Notes: generated by a model not told the origin, from the sequence alone. 64,000 nucleotides of DNA from Amyelois transitella (GCF_032362555.1 NC_083529.1:7068001-7132000); one strand, 5' to 3'; shown: positions 33,261 to 46,193, counted from the stretch's first letter. Translations and numbers: made by a program.

Positions 33261-35592
33261 CCTGAAGTGGGTAAGTCAGGTATTTATTTAAAGCGACTCC
33301 TGTCTAACCTCTGAACTTAGCTGAGGAACCTTACTCATATTGGATCATTGTTATAGTAAGCCAGATATAGGCAGTAATCGTTATATATTCTGCCCAGAGA
33401 AATTATATTGCAAGCCTTAGGTACTGGGCGTTAGTCATTTAAAATATCAAAACAAATACACAGCAAATGTGATCTCAATGATATGACCATAAAACTCATT
33501 TAAGATAACCTTTGAGTATTTATAATTTCTAGATTAAGCAAAGTATGAGTTGTATTGGAAGATAATTCTTACAACGACATATTTAAGGCGATACATCATA
33601 GATTTTGGGTCATTTTCACTTGGTTTTTTCTCATAAAATATAACTTGCATCGTTTCAATATTTTTGGATATGAAAGTAAATATATTCAATTATATTTGTG
33701 GAAGATGAAAACACGATTGGAACAAAAATCCTCGATCAAAAAAATTCAGGAACACAAGTCTAGATTTCGATTATTTATCTCAAACTATAAGGATTTAAAA
33801 TTTGAATTTTGTACCAAATTGAAGATCATTAAAAAATAATAACTTCTGGAAGATGAAATTTCGATTGGATGTTTTGTTTAGACGTAATTAAACTAAATAG
33901 CTGAAAACAGGAATTAAAATTGTTGCGACAATAGTACTGGACAGTAGAGTGTTGACACTTTATCTCTGTCTCATTCCTACACGACCGGGTGGGATAAAGC
34001 GCTATCCTTTGTAAGCGTGCCTCACTCCGCGGATCACATTCTCCGACGCAGGACCTGTGCCAATCGCTCCGAGCGTCGTTGAAAAATATTCTGCGAAGTA
34101 TTTAATTTCCCACATTCATTTTGTTTGAATTTATTTCTGTACATAATTGTCAGCTCAGCTTATTGAATTGTGTCGTTGATCTCTGAATCTTACGCGTCGC
34201 TTTTCCGCCGGACGGGGTGATATTACGTAGGTATTTAGGATCGTGGATTTTGATACTTTTTTTTTTTTTGGTACTTTCTGAAATATACCTATTATAGATA
34301 GTTTAGGTTAGTTTTTAATACAGTTTTTTTGTTTCGTTTAGTGTAAATAGGTGTATAATTTTACGTCATGATAGCATGTTAAATGTAAGCATGTTAAAAA
34401 AAAACCTTGAAAGAGCTTCCCATATGGGACAATTAAGATGGTGGGTACTAATTACACTTACTAATAGATAGACATATAGATGCCTACTTAGATTTTCTCC
34501 GCAAACACTGAAGGTGAAAAATATTTCATTTGATACCGGCTTGTGGCGGGGCGGCAGTAGGTAGATAGATAGATAAAACAACAACAAACAACAGCTCCGC
34601 CGCCGTCGGTTATACTGTCACTAGTTGTTGCCCTGGTCTTTGCCTACGGAAACAGTACTTTTTACTGGATGATTATTCTGTCTTTTTCTATAGGTACTTA
34701 CTCCTAGGTAACTGTATTATTCAGGGTACCTCCTCAGCTGCAAGACGTCGCAGGGTTTATTTTTCTTCGCTTTCTTCATTTGGCACGATCACAGTCATTA
34801 TCCCATTATTTGATTGTTATTAATTTTTAGGAAAAATAAATTGTCTCCGATATCGTCGTTGACAATGTCCGAACAGAGAAGTGCGGATGGTGTGGAGTCG
34901 ACAGTTGATATTATGGACTTAGATAGTCATGGCTTTATTCCGACGCCGACATCAACGACAACCCAAGATAGAAAACCATATACAGAAAACCATAGATACC
35001 TAAAAATATATGATATACATTACTATGTAAATTACCTTTGCTTGAACGAAATCGAATAAGTAATTACGAGTAGTTTTTTTAAAACCATTACAAACTTATT
35101 CATTTTATACAAAATTTTTGCATACATCCGCAACTATATCATTGCTTATAATGTAATTTAATATATGTATGTTTTTTTGTAAAATTATTTTATTGTATCA
35201 AAAACAATAAAATATTCTGATGCGGACTCCATTGCATTCGCAAACTTTATTCGGGTTACGTGAGGTCACGCGCCAGCGGCTACGGTGCAGCGGCGATCTA
35301 GCGGGGCAAGCTGGTCGGGGGTGAGCCCCGCGCGGGGTGAGCCTCTCGCCCGCATCGAGGTACATGTCATCTGAATGTAGCGCCTTAATGTCCCAGACAA
35401 TCTCATGAATCGAATATAATTTGTCAAGCAAATTAAGTTTGGAGAGCTTTTCACACTCGCGTCATCAACTCTCTCACTTCACAATATCAGATACAAAAAT
35501 ACACATCAATATAAATAAAAAATTAAAAATAATATCAATGTACAAATTGTTCGAGATTCAAACGCGGCGAGCATCCCGAACTCGCGCGCAGA
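33261..35592. other. intergenic between Copia and the third GT31 gene
   Basis: 33261-33950 shows nothing recognisable. 33960-34230 has more CpG than its surroundings and could be a promoter or 5' exon of a plus-strand gene. The exon candidate at 34866 has its own entry. 35220-35590 is probably the 3' UTR of the GT31 gene (possible AATAAA on the minus strand at 35246-35251, GC-rich sequence upstream of it). Confidence 0.4.
34866..35059 (+). CDS. possible exon, unknown protein
   Basis: A pyrimidine-rich tract ending TTTTTAG at 34831 precedes a frame starting at 34866 in a good translation context (ACAATGTCC): MSEQRSADGVESTVDIMDLD, then SHGFIPTPTSTTTQDRKPY. The Ser/Thr-rich, non-repeat character differs from the many repeat-derived frames in this window. 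A weak donor (GTAAAT) occurs near 35027; otherwise the frame stops at 35059. I do not recognise it and found no partner exon, so it may be chance. Confidence 0.25.
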
Positions 35593-36693
35593 CTAGCTCG
35601 CACATTTCATCTTGCCATCGAGCAATTTCCTCCAGAGATCAAACTGCTCATGAAACCTAACCATATGCACAGCGATCCCCCTTTGCACGGCGCACGGGTG
35701 CGCTATCTTTCTATTATAAAACTCTGTGGCATGCTGCCTTTTTATGCCCAGTTTACTCCCAAGCACGCCCGTCACAAAAACGTCTTCGAGCCTCAAATAC
35801 GGCTCGGCCGGAGCGGCGGCTAAAATATCCCTTATGACGTCAGTCGTCAGCAAATACGCTGGACCAGTCGTGAAATCAGGAAAAACCTTTCCTGGAAACT
35901 GTAGCGGGGAGACGTAATACTTCGACCGGCTCGTCCGCTTCGGCAGCGACTTCTTCACGACCTTACCCCAAATTGTTTTCGTCGCGTTCACCCGCGACGG
36001 TGCTTTCGCGAATTCCATCAACTTCGGGACATTGATGAACATGTCATCGTCTGTTTTGAGTATTCTTTGTACCCGAGGGCAGTACGTGTCCACCCATTCG
36101 AGCATAGAGAGAGTTTTTAATGTGAGATTCGAGTAAGAGTCTAGGAAACGACCCACGATAATGTCACCGTACAACATATCTTCCGCTTCAATCGCTGGTC
36201 TGACCGTGTCCGGTGGTATACCTATGACGAAAGCGAACGCGATGTCGGAACGTATATTGAAATGTCCCCAAGTCATCCGCACGGCTTCCCGCGCCGCGGA
36301 ATGGGAGGGTGCTGACGTCACGAGGATTAACAGTCTCAATTTGGCGCCCAAAGACGGGCACAGTTCCGGGTGAGGTCTCTCGTGGCCGGCCACATAGACG
36401 TCGCCAGTTAGAACCGGCGCCGAGGAGTTCTTGACTGTGACTTTAGGTGGAACAACTACAAGTGGAGCTGGAGGGACGGATTTGACTGGAACGGGGGGTG
36501 AGGTGACTGGCGCGGGTGTGGTTTTGTTCGCGGCGGGCGTGGGGGGGGGCGGTACGGTGGACGTCTCGCGGGGGTAGAGCGGCGCGGGGGGCGGGGGCAG
36601 CGCGGCGGGCGGGGGCAGCCTCGCCAGCAGCAGGAGCAGTAGGGCCGCGACCCCCGCCAGCGCCGCCACGTGGGAACGCCGCACCGCACCCAT
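35593..36693 (-). CDS. GT31 beta-1,3-galactosyltransferase-like protein with Pro-rich stem
   Basis: Coding region without introns, 366 aa. Membrane anchor at about residues 8-25, then a Pro/Ala/Val-rich stem (26-95) that is longer and far more GC-rich than in the paralogues. Catalytic domain: ERPHPELCP (105-113), REAVRMTWGH, LYGDIIVGRF (174-183), NLTLKTLSMLEW (189-200), KTDDDMFINVP with DDD at 215-217, GPAYLLTTD, EDVFVTG, and C-terminal LWRKLLDGKMKCAS. All family motifs are intact. An acceptor-like CCATTCCAG lies at 36733-36725, 32 nt before the ATG, so a 5' untranslated exon probably lies upstream. Golgi lumenal activity is expected; the sugar and acceptor cannot be told from sequence. Confidence 0.93.
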   Translation of the reverse strand: MGAVRRSHVAALAGVAALLLLLLARLPPPAALPPPPAPLYPRETSTVPPPPTPAANKTTPAPVTSPPVPVKSVPPAPLVVVPPKVTVKNSSAPVLTGDVYVAGHERPHPELCPSLGAKLRLLILVTSAPSHSAAREAVRMTWGHFNIRSDIAFAFVIGIPPDTVRPAIEAEDMLYGDIIVGRFLDSYSNLTLKTLSMLEWVDTYCPRVQRILKTDDDMFINVPKLMEFAKAPSRVNATKTIWGKVVKKSLPKRTSRSKYYVSPLQFPGKVFPDFTTGPAYLLTTDVIRDILAAAPAEPYLRLEDVFVTGVLGSKLGIKRQHATEFYNRKIAHPCAVQRGIAVHMVRFHEQFDLWRKLLDGKMKCAS

Positions 36694-37995
36694 CGCGACC
36701 TCACCTCACCACATGGGGCAGGAACTGGAATGGAGGGAAATTGATATTATGAATCATGTTGCCTTTGATATTTGAATAAAATAGGTTAATCTGGAGTGCC
36801 GTGTGGTTCCCGGCACCAATAAGAAAAAAATAATAGGATCACTCTATCTGTATCCCATGAATGTCATAAAAGACGATTAAGCTTATATACTTGGGATACT
36901 ACTTTTCGGCGATAAGCTAGCAACCTGTCACAATTTGAATCTCAATTCTATCATTAAGCCAAACAGTTGAACGTGGTCTTTGAAGACTGTCCGCCCTGTC
37001 TATCCCGCAAGGGATATAGACGTAATTATGTGGTATGTTATCGTAATCTAAAAAATAAATCAGCATAAAATATGTATGCATTACTGAATACATTATTCAA
37101 GAGTTATCCGAATACCTAAATAGTGACGTAGACTTCAATTTAGGAAGGTTCTTTTTATTTCTATAGGTATGATCATTGCCGTGGTCATAAGCTAGTTAAC
37201 ACATATTTTGTGTCGTAACATTCATGATGTAATTATCATTATGTACGTCGCTTCCAAATACAGCGTACATAAACGATAATTACACTTGACCACGTTTATT
37301 TATAACTATTCTACTATTCTATTCGTCTTTTTTTACATAAAGTACTTATACATAAAAGAAAAATTTAAAGAACGATCGAGACGCTTTTGAAAAAGGTATA
37401 AATACATAATTATACGTGGCCTATCAGTCTTTACAAGACTGTTGGCTCTGTCTGCCCCACAAGGGCTAAGACGTGATTATACATTTTATGTAATTAATGT
37501 TTGGAAAATCTATTTCTGAGAAATATGAATAGAATAGAATAGATTTATTTTCAAAATTGTATACAAAATATCACAATAAGTGACACGTCACATCACTTAA
37601 ATCTAATTATAACTACTACCGCTTCTAAAAAGCATGTGTAGAAGAAGCGGCGGAACAAACAATATGAATGATAATAGAAATTTCTGATATTAACAAAAAC
37701 ATTGTGTACATATACATATAAGTAAAAATAATCAAGTATCGTGCAAAATTATTCTTGTTAAAAAAACTGAACGATCTTATTTGTCAGACAAGCCGATCAC
37801 AACGAAATCGTACACGGAACGATAAAAGTTAATTAAAAAGAGTCATTTCATCATTGTGCCGGTCAGCGATCATAGAAATTACATACACACATACATACAT
37901 ATGGTCACGTCTTTATCCCCTTGCGGGGTAGACAGAGCCAACAGTCTTGAAAATACCGATAGGCCACGTTCAGCTGTTTAGCTTACTGATAGAAT

Positions 37996-38901
37996 AGGCT
38001 ATTTGACTGTATTAAAAATATACATTTCTTTTATGTCATCAGTCTTAATATTATTTTTTTGGAGCGATTTGTAATAACGCGAGATAAAAATATTGCATTA
38101 TTTAAACAAAATCCGTCTCAGAAAATTTGGTTTTTATATGCAGCTGTCACGTGACTAAAAACGAACGTGATTGGCTATTTCTATTATGACGTCAATTATC
38201 CATAAACAGACTGTGGATCGTACCGTTCCTTAGTGTTCGCTATTATTTTCCAAGATTTTATAAGTGTTTGATCGCTCAGGTTTACTCAGATAACGTAGGT
38301 ATTTAATAATGGAAACCAATTCCGCGAAAGCTGACAGTTGAAACCTACCAAAAGTGGACGCAATAATGGTTGGAAGAAGAAATCTGGATTGTCTTCTTCA
38401 AAGACAATCCAGATTTCTATGCTGCCGAACTGAGGAATGTGAAAACATCAATGTAAGTATATCTTGGTAACCACTGATCTGAGATCATGATCTGAAACCA
38501 CTTCTTACGAATATTCAAATCCATCGGCATAGAAAAAAACAGTTTCGTAGGAGATTTTATTGTTGTATTAGTGCATTGAGGCACTGCACAACATTTATAG
38601 GAACTCATTTTAATAATTTTCACACATATGACGTGGCACAAGTTAAATAAAACAAGAGGAAATCAAAACTTTTCGAAACACCAACAAGCTTTGTATGATA
38701 TTTACACGAAATTTACGTCACTGCATGCTATGGCCGCCATATTGCTAAAAGTCGCGTTTTGGCGGCATATTTGAATATTTCATTTTCTTTTTCGATTTTT
38801 TAATAAAATAGCTGTAATAAAGGCAGAAAAGTATTTTTGTAGGGCTCCTTATAAACAAATAAATACCCTTAGATAGTTTTTAGAACTTTGTCAAATAGCC
38901 T
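37996..38901 (-). mobile_element. 906-bp DNA transposon with a THAP fragment, AT target duplication
   Basis: Ends are 12-bp inverted repeats AGGCTATTTGAC. The element splits a family A copy; removing it with one AT restores the family consensus GATAGAATTGAGATTC, so the target duplication is AT (37994-37995 and 38902-38903). It carries the start of a THAP zinc-finger gene on the minus strand and an internal hairpin with perfect 18-bp arms at 38378-38418. A 2-bp AT duplication together with a THAP domain recalls the ISL2EU group of DNA transposons; that assignment is from memory of the group and is not proven, since no transposase catalytic region remains. Confidence 0.8.
38417..38608 (-). pseudogene. 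truncated THAP-domain reading frame
   Basis: Starts MSSYKCCAVPQCTNTTIKS and continues LFFSMPMDLNIRKKWFQIM. The Cys pair (C-x4-C), the F-x-x-x-P segment and the Trp at the expected position match the N-terminal half of a THAP DNA-binding domain. The second zinc-binding pair (Cys and His) and everything beyond are missing; the frame runs into the hairpin at 38378-38418. It was probably the N-terminus of a transposase. Confidence 0.65.
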
Positions 38902-39324
38902 ATTGAGATTCATTAAAGTGACGGGTTGCTAGCCCGTCGCCTAAAAGAAGAATGCCAAGTTCATTAGCCTATGCCTTAGTCGCCTTTTACGATATCCACG
39001 GGAAAGAGATGAAGTGGTCCTATTCTGTTTTCTATTGGTGCCGGGAACCACACGGCACAGTTTATATACATGCTGCAAAATACCTTGCCAATGCATTATT
39101 TTCGCGTTCTGTGACACAAATTAACTTTTGTAAATTACCGTTTGTAAACGTGTCGAGACCAAAATTTGGTGATTCAAAAGAATATATTCTCCTCGACATA
39201 AAGGCGACCTTCAATCACAAAAGAGTGAAATTTGTTACAGCAGAAACAAGTACCGTCAGAAACATCAATCATTAAGTATCTGGACTATTGCCACGGGGTT
39301 GGCGATGCGATGACAAACAAATAA

Positions 39325-39569
39325 ATAAATAAATATATATACGGGACAAATTACACAGATTGAGTTAGCCTCGAAGTAAGGTCGAGACTTGTGTTACGAG
39401 ATACCAACTCAACGATACTATATTTTATAATAAATATTTACATAGATAAACATCCAAGACCCAGACCAATCAGAAAAAGTTATTTTCTCATCATGCCCCG
39501 GCCGGGATTCGAACCCGGGACCTCCTGTGTCACAGACAAGCGTACTACCGCTGAGCCACAGAGGCCGTC
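39325..39569 (-). repeat. tRNA-derived SINE, full length
   Basis: Has the tail (ATAAATAAATAAATATATAT) at the left and the tRNA-like head at the right. The A box carries a substitution (GAGCCACAGAGG in place of GCGCCACAGAGG as read on the plus strand). Confidence 0.85.
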
Positions 39570-42500
39570 AAAACTTATAACATACTAGCTGTGCCCGGGA
39601 GTACGTCTGAGTGGAATAGTTATTTTTATTTTGGGCATCATTGAAGCCCTCAAGGGTGAATAATTTTTCCCGTTATTTTCACATTTTCCATTATTTCTTC
39701 GCTCATTATAGTTGAAGCTTGATGTTATATAGCCTATTCAACACAAAAATAATGTTTCAATTTGAACCAGTAGTTACTGAGATTACCGCGTTCAAATAAA
39801 CAAACAAACAAACTCTTCAGCTTTATAATATTATCTATCTATCTATTCAAAAAAGAATAGGACCACTCCATCACTTTCCCATGGATGTCATAAAAGGTGA
39901 CTAAGGGATAGGCTTACAAACTTGGGATTATTGTTTTTAGGCGATGGGATGTCAACCTGTTACTATTTAAATCTCAATTCTATCATTAAGCCACATAGCT
40001 GAACGTGGCCATTCAGTCTTTTCAAAACTGTAGGCTCTGTCTGCCCCGCCAGGGATATAGACGTGACCATATGTATGTATTTATCTATCTATGTATTTTT
40101 CAACCATGAAGACTACCTTTCATTTTATATAACCAGAACAAAACTCAAAACGGGTTATGATTCATAAAGCAACCGATTCGAGAATTCATTCACCGTCGCC
40201 GTTTGCAGTCATGTCAATGCAAGCAGTCTTTTTTTTCCATTAATTTGTGTGGCAAGACCATTGTGTCATCCCGAAGGTCTTATTTGCAAACACACGATGA
40301 ATTGCGCACGTGAAGTAAACATGTACATATTTTATTGGAACGGAGAAGGTTGATTTCCAATTATTATATTTGTTCAGTTTGCTGGAATCACGAATTGACG
40401 AATTAAATCTTGGCGAGGCCAAGGTCGGTAACATAGACACCGCATCGCACCTTACTCGTACATGCTAAATGCAGTTGATAGGGAAATATAAGAATCCAGT
40501 AATAAAAACTTAAGTTTACAATGAAAAAATCTTGTGTCACGACGTATTTTTTTAATCCTACTAATAGTATAAATGCGAAAGTTTGTCAGGATGTCAGTAT
40601 GGATGTTTGTTACTCTTTCACGCAAAAACTACTGAACCGATTACGATGATGTAGTTAGGTAGTTGAAGACCCAGATTAACAATTACGACAATTATTAAGC
40701 GATATAATAATATCCTATAATAATGAATAAAAAAAAAATTTTTGAATTTCATACTACTTTTTATCCCGGAGTTCCCGCGGGATTGATAGGGTTTCCATGC
40801 GGACGAAATCGCGGGCGGCCTCAGTAATTAATAAAATTATCACATAAACTTGGAATTCTTCTTTAAGGCGATGAGCTAGCAACCTGTCACTATTTGAACC
40901 TCAGTTGTATCATTAAGCCAAACAGTTGTCTACACCGCAAGGGATATAGACGTGATTTAGGTATATGTATATATGTGAAACCGAAATAGTTTTTTTATTT
41001 TTATATTTACTGAACCTCGATAACTGAACGCATATATTTATCATTCAAGCCACATAATTAATTTTAGAATAAGGAAAATCGAAACAGTTACTAAATGATT
41101 CCCTGTCATCGACTACTCAATCGATACCGGAGCAATATCGCCTATATTTCTGGAATGCAAGCCACCTGCGCCTGCGCATACTCAAGCCTGTTTAACCACA
41201 CAACAAATACCATATTTATGGCGTTCCACTTACTTCACGGTTTACGGTTGCTTGTACTTGAGACGGGTAGACGCGTGCGCACAAAAATAAAAGTTTTTGT
41301 CTAGACATTTTAACTGAATTGGGAGTGTTTATGCTGAAAATTCCGAGTTTTAATAATATTCATTCATTCATTCATATAGTCACGTCTATATCCTTTACGG
41401 GGTAGACAGAGCCAACAGTCTTGAAGAGACTTATAGGCCACGTTCAGCTGTTTAGCTTTATGACAGAATTGAGATTCAAATAGTGACAGGTTGCTAGCCC
41501 ATCGAATAAAATAAGAATCCCAAGTTTATAAGCTTATCCCTTAGTCGCCTCTTACGACATCCATGGGAAATGAGATGGGGTTGTCCTATTCTTTTCTATA
41601 TTGGTGCCGGGAACCACACGGATAATAATATTCAGAATGTAATAAGTATGTCTCACCCAAGGCGTAAAACTAAATAGTTTAATAAAAAGATCTTAAATTC
41701 TTTTCATGCCTGTTGATCATGTCTAACCCGTAAGAGATAGACTGTATGATGATTTTTTAATTAAAAATCTACTAGATCACTTATTCTTTAACGTTTTTAA
41801 ATCAGATTTACATGAGTTTCAATTTTTTTTTAAAGACAAAGCTAATTATATCGTACAGTTATTGACCATAGATAAAGATTACTTTGTTCACGGTCATGCT
41901 ATGCTAATCCCACGTGGAGAGGTAAATGACCTCGCTACTCAGCCGCGGTTTTAAGATGATTCATACACGAGTATCGATTCGAATAATTGACCAAACGATC
42001 GATAATCGATTCGAATATACTAGTAGGTAGGTACCTACGTAAGAAAACTCTTAGAGAACTTAAGCGAGAAGGAAGAAGTTAAATTATCAATTATTCAAAG
42101 ATGCCGTGTGGTTCCAATACAAAAAAGAATAGGACCACTCCATCTCTTCCCATGGATGTCGTAAAAGACGACTAAGGAAAAGGCTTACAAACTTGGGATT
42201 CATTTTAGGCGATAAGCTAGCAACCTGTCACTATTTGAATCTCAATTCCATCATCAAGCCATACAGCTGAACGTGGCCTTACAGTATTCTCGAAAATGTT
42301 GTCTTTGTCTACCCCGTTGGGAACAAGACGTAACTATATGTGTACATACATATGTATGTATTTATGATTTATGTACACATACCGCATCAACCATTTGCCT
42401 TCAGCTAGGATAAATGCTTAATAACCTTCATGGAAAGATTTGAATGCCTTAAATTAAAAAAAAAAAAAAAAAAAAAAACATAAAAAAAATGCGTCATCCT

Positions 42501-42677
42501 TCCTGCTACCATGAAAATAATGATATGATGATCACACCAAGGCCTTCGGAGGTCGCGGCAAAATCGTGACCTGATCATCAACACTGTGTACCTACCATAC
42601 TACAGATTAATGTTACTTTTTTTGGCAATCTACGAGCATACTGCCTTCCTAAAACTTATTTTTGTTTAGATAACATA

Positions 42678-42918
42678 AATATATACGGGACAAATTACAC
42701 AGATTGAGTTAGCCTCGAAGTAAGTTCGAGACTTATGTTACGAGATACTAACTCAACGATACTAGTATGTTTTTATAATAAATACTTATATATAGATAAA
42801 CATCCTAGACCCAGGCCAATCAGAAAAAGTTCTTTTCTCATCATGCCCTGGCCGGGATTCGAACCCGAGACCTCCGGTGTCACAGTCAAGCGTAATACCG
42901 CTGCGCCCCAGAGGCCGT
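42678..42918 (-). repeat. tRNA-derived SINE
   Basis: Same family as 39325; the B box reads GGTTCGAATCCC with one change in the following arm (CCGAGACCTCC on the plus strand). The A-box side is degraded (TGCGCCCCAGAGG). Confidence 0.83.
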
Positions 42919-44129
42919 AATATAATTACAGGCGTAAGGCGTGTGTGAATGAAGCGGCGGAACAAGTAACACAGAATTACCAAAACATATACCGACCACT
43001 CCATCTCGTTCCCATTGATGTCGTTAAAGGCGACTAAGGGATAGGCTTATAAAACTGTCATTCTTCTTTAAGGCGATGCGTTAGCAACCTGTCACTATTT
43101 GAATCTCAATTCTATCGATAATCCAAACAGCTGAACGTGGCATATGTGTCTTTTCAAGACTGTGTTCGCTCTGTCTACCCCGCAAGGGATATAGACGTGA
43201 TTATATGTATGTCACCTTGTACAGGGTGCTCTGTTTCCACGGCACATTAATTATGACACTGGCCGCATTGCCCGTAATATAATATGTAGCTTGAAATGTT
43301 ACGCGTACCTATGTGTTTTTAACGTCACAGGCCTACTAAGGATCTAGACAAGACAGCTTGTCAGGAGACAAATGACCATTTACATGTATACATACGTACA
43401 ATCACATCTATATCCCTTACGGGGTAGGCAGAGCCAACAGTCTCTTGCGACACTACGTTCGTTCTACATTCATTCACGTTTTTTAATGTAGACAATGTGC
43501 ATTCGTCCACGATTTATATTTAAGAGATCTATCTATATTTGTAAATTGATGTCCGATGAAAGTGCTGCAGTATAGTTTGTTCCGCCGCATCTTCTACACA
43601 TGCGCTTTGGAAGCGGTAGTAGTTATAATTAGATTTAAAGTTATGTGACGTCAATAAGTAAGACGACAAAAGAAAAAGAATAGGACCTCTCCATTTCTTT
43701 ATTATGAATGTCGTAAAAGGCGACTAAGGAATAGGCCCAAGTTTATAACTTGGGATCCTTTTAGGCGATGGGCTAGCAACCTGTCGCTATTTTAATCTCT
43801 ATTCTATAATGAGGCCAAACAGCTGAACATGGCCTTTCAGTCTTTTCAAGTGTGTTGGCTCTGTCTACCCCGCAAGGGATATATACATAATTATATGTAT
43901 GTATGTCCGTATTGAACTACATAGCCCACAGATACAGGCCGCATGTTCTCAATTTCACTATTTGATTATATTTTATCCGTGACATGCGGTTATGAGATAA
44001 AATACTTTAAATTCAAAATGGCTGAACATGTGAAGTCAATTTTCATACACTTAATTAAGTATGTAATTTTTAACCCCTTTCAAATGTAAATCACTTAAAA
44101 TGTTATCCAATAATTTTATTAATGTAATC

Positions 44130-44346
44130 TCTACGGTCGGAGTGGCAAGACCTAGACGAACGTATCTTGATCAAATTAAGGACGTCCTGGTAAAGGGTCA
44201 GGTCACAAGTACCCGAAACCGCCGAGATCACATGAAGAGAGTTATGAATGTGGATAAAGCGAAGGAAGTATGCAGAGATCGTGGCAAGTGGAAAGAGGTA
44301 GTCTCTGCCTACCCCTCCAGGAAATTGTGATTTTATGTATGTATGT
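44130..44346 (+). pseudogene. LINE ORF2 C-terminal fragment with tail
   Basis: Encodes [20 protein letters not shown], then [20 protein letters not shown] and KEVVSAYPS; the final codons are altered and GTGATTTTATGTATGTATG follows. It parallels the copy at 19797 in the opposite orientation. Confidence 0.62.
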
Positions 44347-44373
44347 TATCTCTCACTCGAATCTCATGTATAT

Positions 44374-44450
44374 TGTCGGCCTCAGTAGCTCAGCGGTAGT
44401 AAGCTTGCCTGTGTCTGTGACACCGGAGGTCCTGGGTTCGAATCCCTATG
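44374..44450 (+). repeat. tRNA-derived SINE, head only
   Basis: GGCCTCAGTAGCTCAGCGGTAG resembles an A box and GGGTTCGAATCCC a B box, with a duplicated TGTCTGTGAC stretch between. The body is missing, so this is a 3'-truncated or decayed copy and not a tRNA gene: no acceptor stem can be formed. Confidence 0.65.
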
Positions 44451-46193
44451 TAGTAATCCGTTAACTGGAATCACAATCAAGGAGAACTTGGGTCCCAGTC
44501 GCTGAATGCCTTTATTTTAAATATAACATACATACATAATATATAATCACAGTCTTCAAAATACTGATAGGCCACGTTCAGCTTTTTGGCTTAATGATAG
44601 AATTGAGATTCAAATAGTGACAGGTTGCTAGCCCGTCACCCAAAAGAATCCCAAGTTTAAAAACTTATCCCTTACTCGCCTTTTACGACATCCATGGGAA
44701 TGAGACGGAGTCCTATTCTTTTTTGTATTGGTGCTGGGAACCACACGGCATATATTTTAAGATCTTTTAAATGACACTATCAGAAATAACATCAGTAGGA
44801 GGATAGAAGATATTATATAAATAAATAACTTCAAACTTTTATTTGCATAATAACTAATAGAAATTCGACAACTAACGTGCCGTGTGGTTCCCGGCACTCT
44901 TTTCTCACTTCCTTTCACATGGATGACGTAAAAGGCGACTCAGGGATAGGCTTACAAACTTGGGATTCTTTTTAGGCGATGGGCTAGCAACCTGTCACTA
45001 GTTGAATCTCAATTCTATCGTTAAGCCAAATAGCTGAACGTGGCCATTCAGTCTTTTCAAGACTGTTGGCTCTGTCTACCCCGCAAGGGATATTTTATAT
45101 AAAATAGACCTATTCTTTTTTTATTGGCGCCGGGAATCACACGGCAAAGCTAAATGTTCCTGAACTAAGTCCTGCGTTTGGCAGGATATAAAAAAAAAAC
45201 AATTGTCTTTATTGTTCCAATGTGCTTGCACCACACATTTAACTGTAATTCAATGGTGGCAAACCATTGTGTATTACCATACACAATGGTTTTAACATGG
45301 GTTAAAACATTATTATTAAAAATGACCTCCTAATACCTGCCCCCATAGTAAGGACACACACTAAGGACCGACACTGTGTTCATCGCAAAATAAGCTATCT
45401 TTTATTAACTTTTTATTAAGACATGAAACAGCAGGACAGCAATAGTTTTTGGTTTTAAAATCAGCAATCAGGAAAAACTAATAAATAGATGGATAGCATC
45501 AATAAGAAAGGGGTGTCTAGTGAGGTGGCAGACAATAAATAAGAACTAAGAAACTGTGCTCACCTCTTTTAAAGAGTAAATTTGGGAATAACATAATGGT
45601 GGATCATTGTTTAGTATGTATAAGTAATTCTTGAGTTTGCATCTTACAACAAAGGGATTGTTTTGGCTCTTGCTCAATCTGTGACAATTGGTAAGATTAT
45701 ATTAAACTTACATGTATGTAAATAGGCAAAAATCTGGATAATTTTATCCACCCAGCTCAGAGGCAGGCTTTTATCTTTGTGAGAAGTATTAAAAAAAATT
45801 GAAACATATTATAAATACCTTGTTAAGGCAGCATGAAGTCACTAACTACAAAAGTTATTAAATAAAAATTGAACTATGTCTCAGTAGATAAATATGTTAA
45901 TAAACTTGTATAAAATTATTTCCACATCAGCTAAAAACACAAATATTATTAAAAGAACTTTTTTTATTGGTTTTTCTATAAATTGCACAAAGGGCTTACA
46001 GTTCTTTGCAAACCCGATTCTAACTAATAGGTGTGTAATCAAACTATATATTTTTTTGCACCCATTATTTAAAGAGTTAAAAAAAATAGGGATATTTTTC
46101 ACTCGAGATTAAACGTATCAGCCAAATAAGGGGGGCGGATATCTTCTTTATAATAAATTACTCCATTAATACGGAAATCAAAGGGTTACTCAC

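Larger units (their letters stand above)
36734..46193. other. repeat-dense region, possibly one long intron
   Basis: Family A: 36798-37035 (+), a tail at 37407-37475 (+), 37890-37995 with 38902-39056 (-, split), 39846-40085 (+), 40850-40975 (+), 41378-41622 (-), 42101-42360 (+), 42984-43213 (+), a tail at 43391-43440 (-), 43676-43910 (+), 44533-44750 (-), 44878-45091 (+), 45105-45145 (-). Other repeats: 37535-37665 and 43560-43660 (LINE 3'-end-like), 39583-39836 and 40560-40825 ('GCGACTTCGTCCGCG' class). An A-run lies at about 42456-42478. A hairpin with 13-bp perfect arms lies at 45261-45292. No host coding exon seen. Confidence 0.6.

Noticed and set aside
36456-36752. Frames opposite and out of phase with the GT31 N-terminus
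   Set aside because: Produced by the GC-rich stem region; no splice sites or domains.
41095-41304. 69-codon frame with a Cys-rich start
   Set aside because: No splice sites, conserved motifs or neighbours to support it; within the range of chance frames here.
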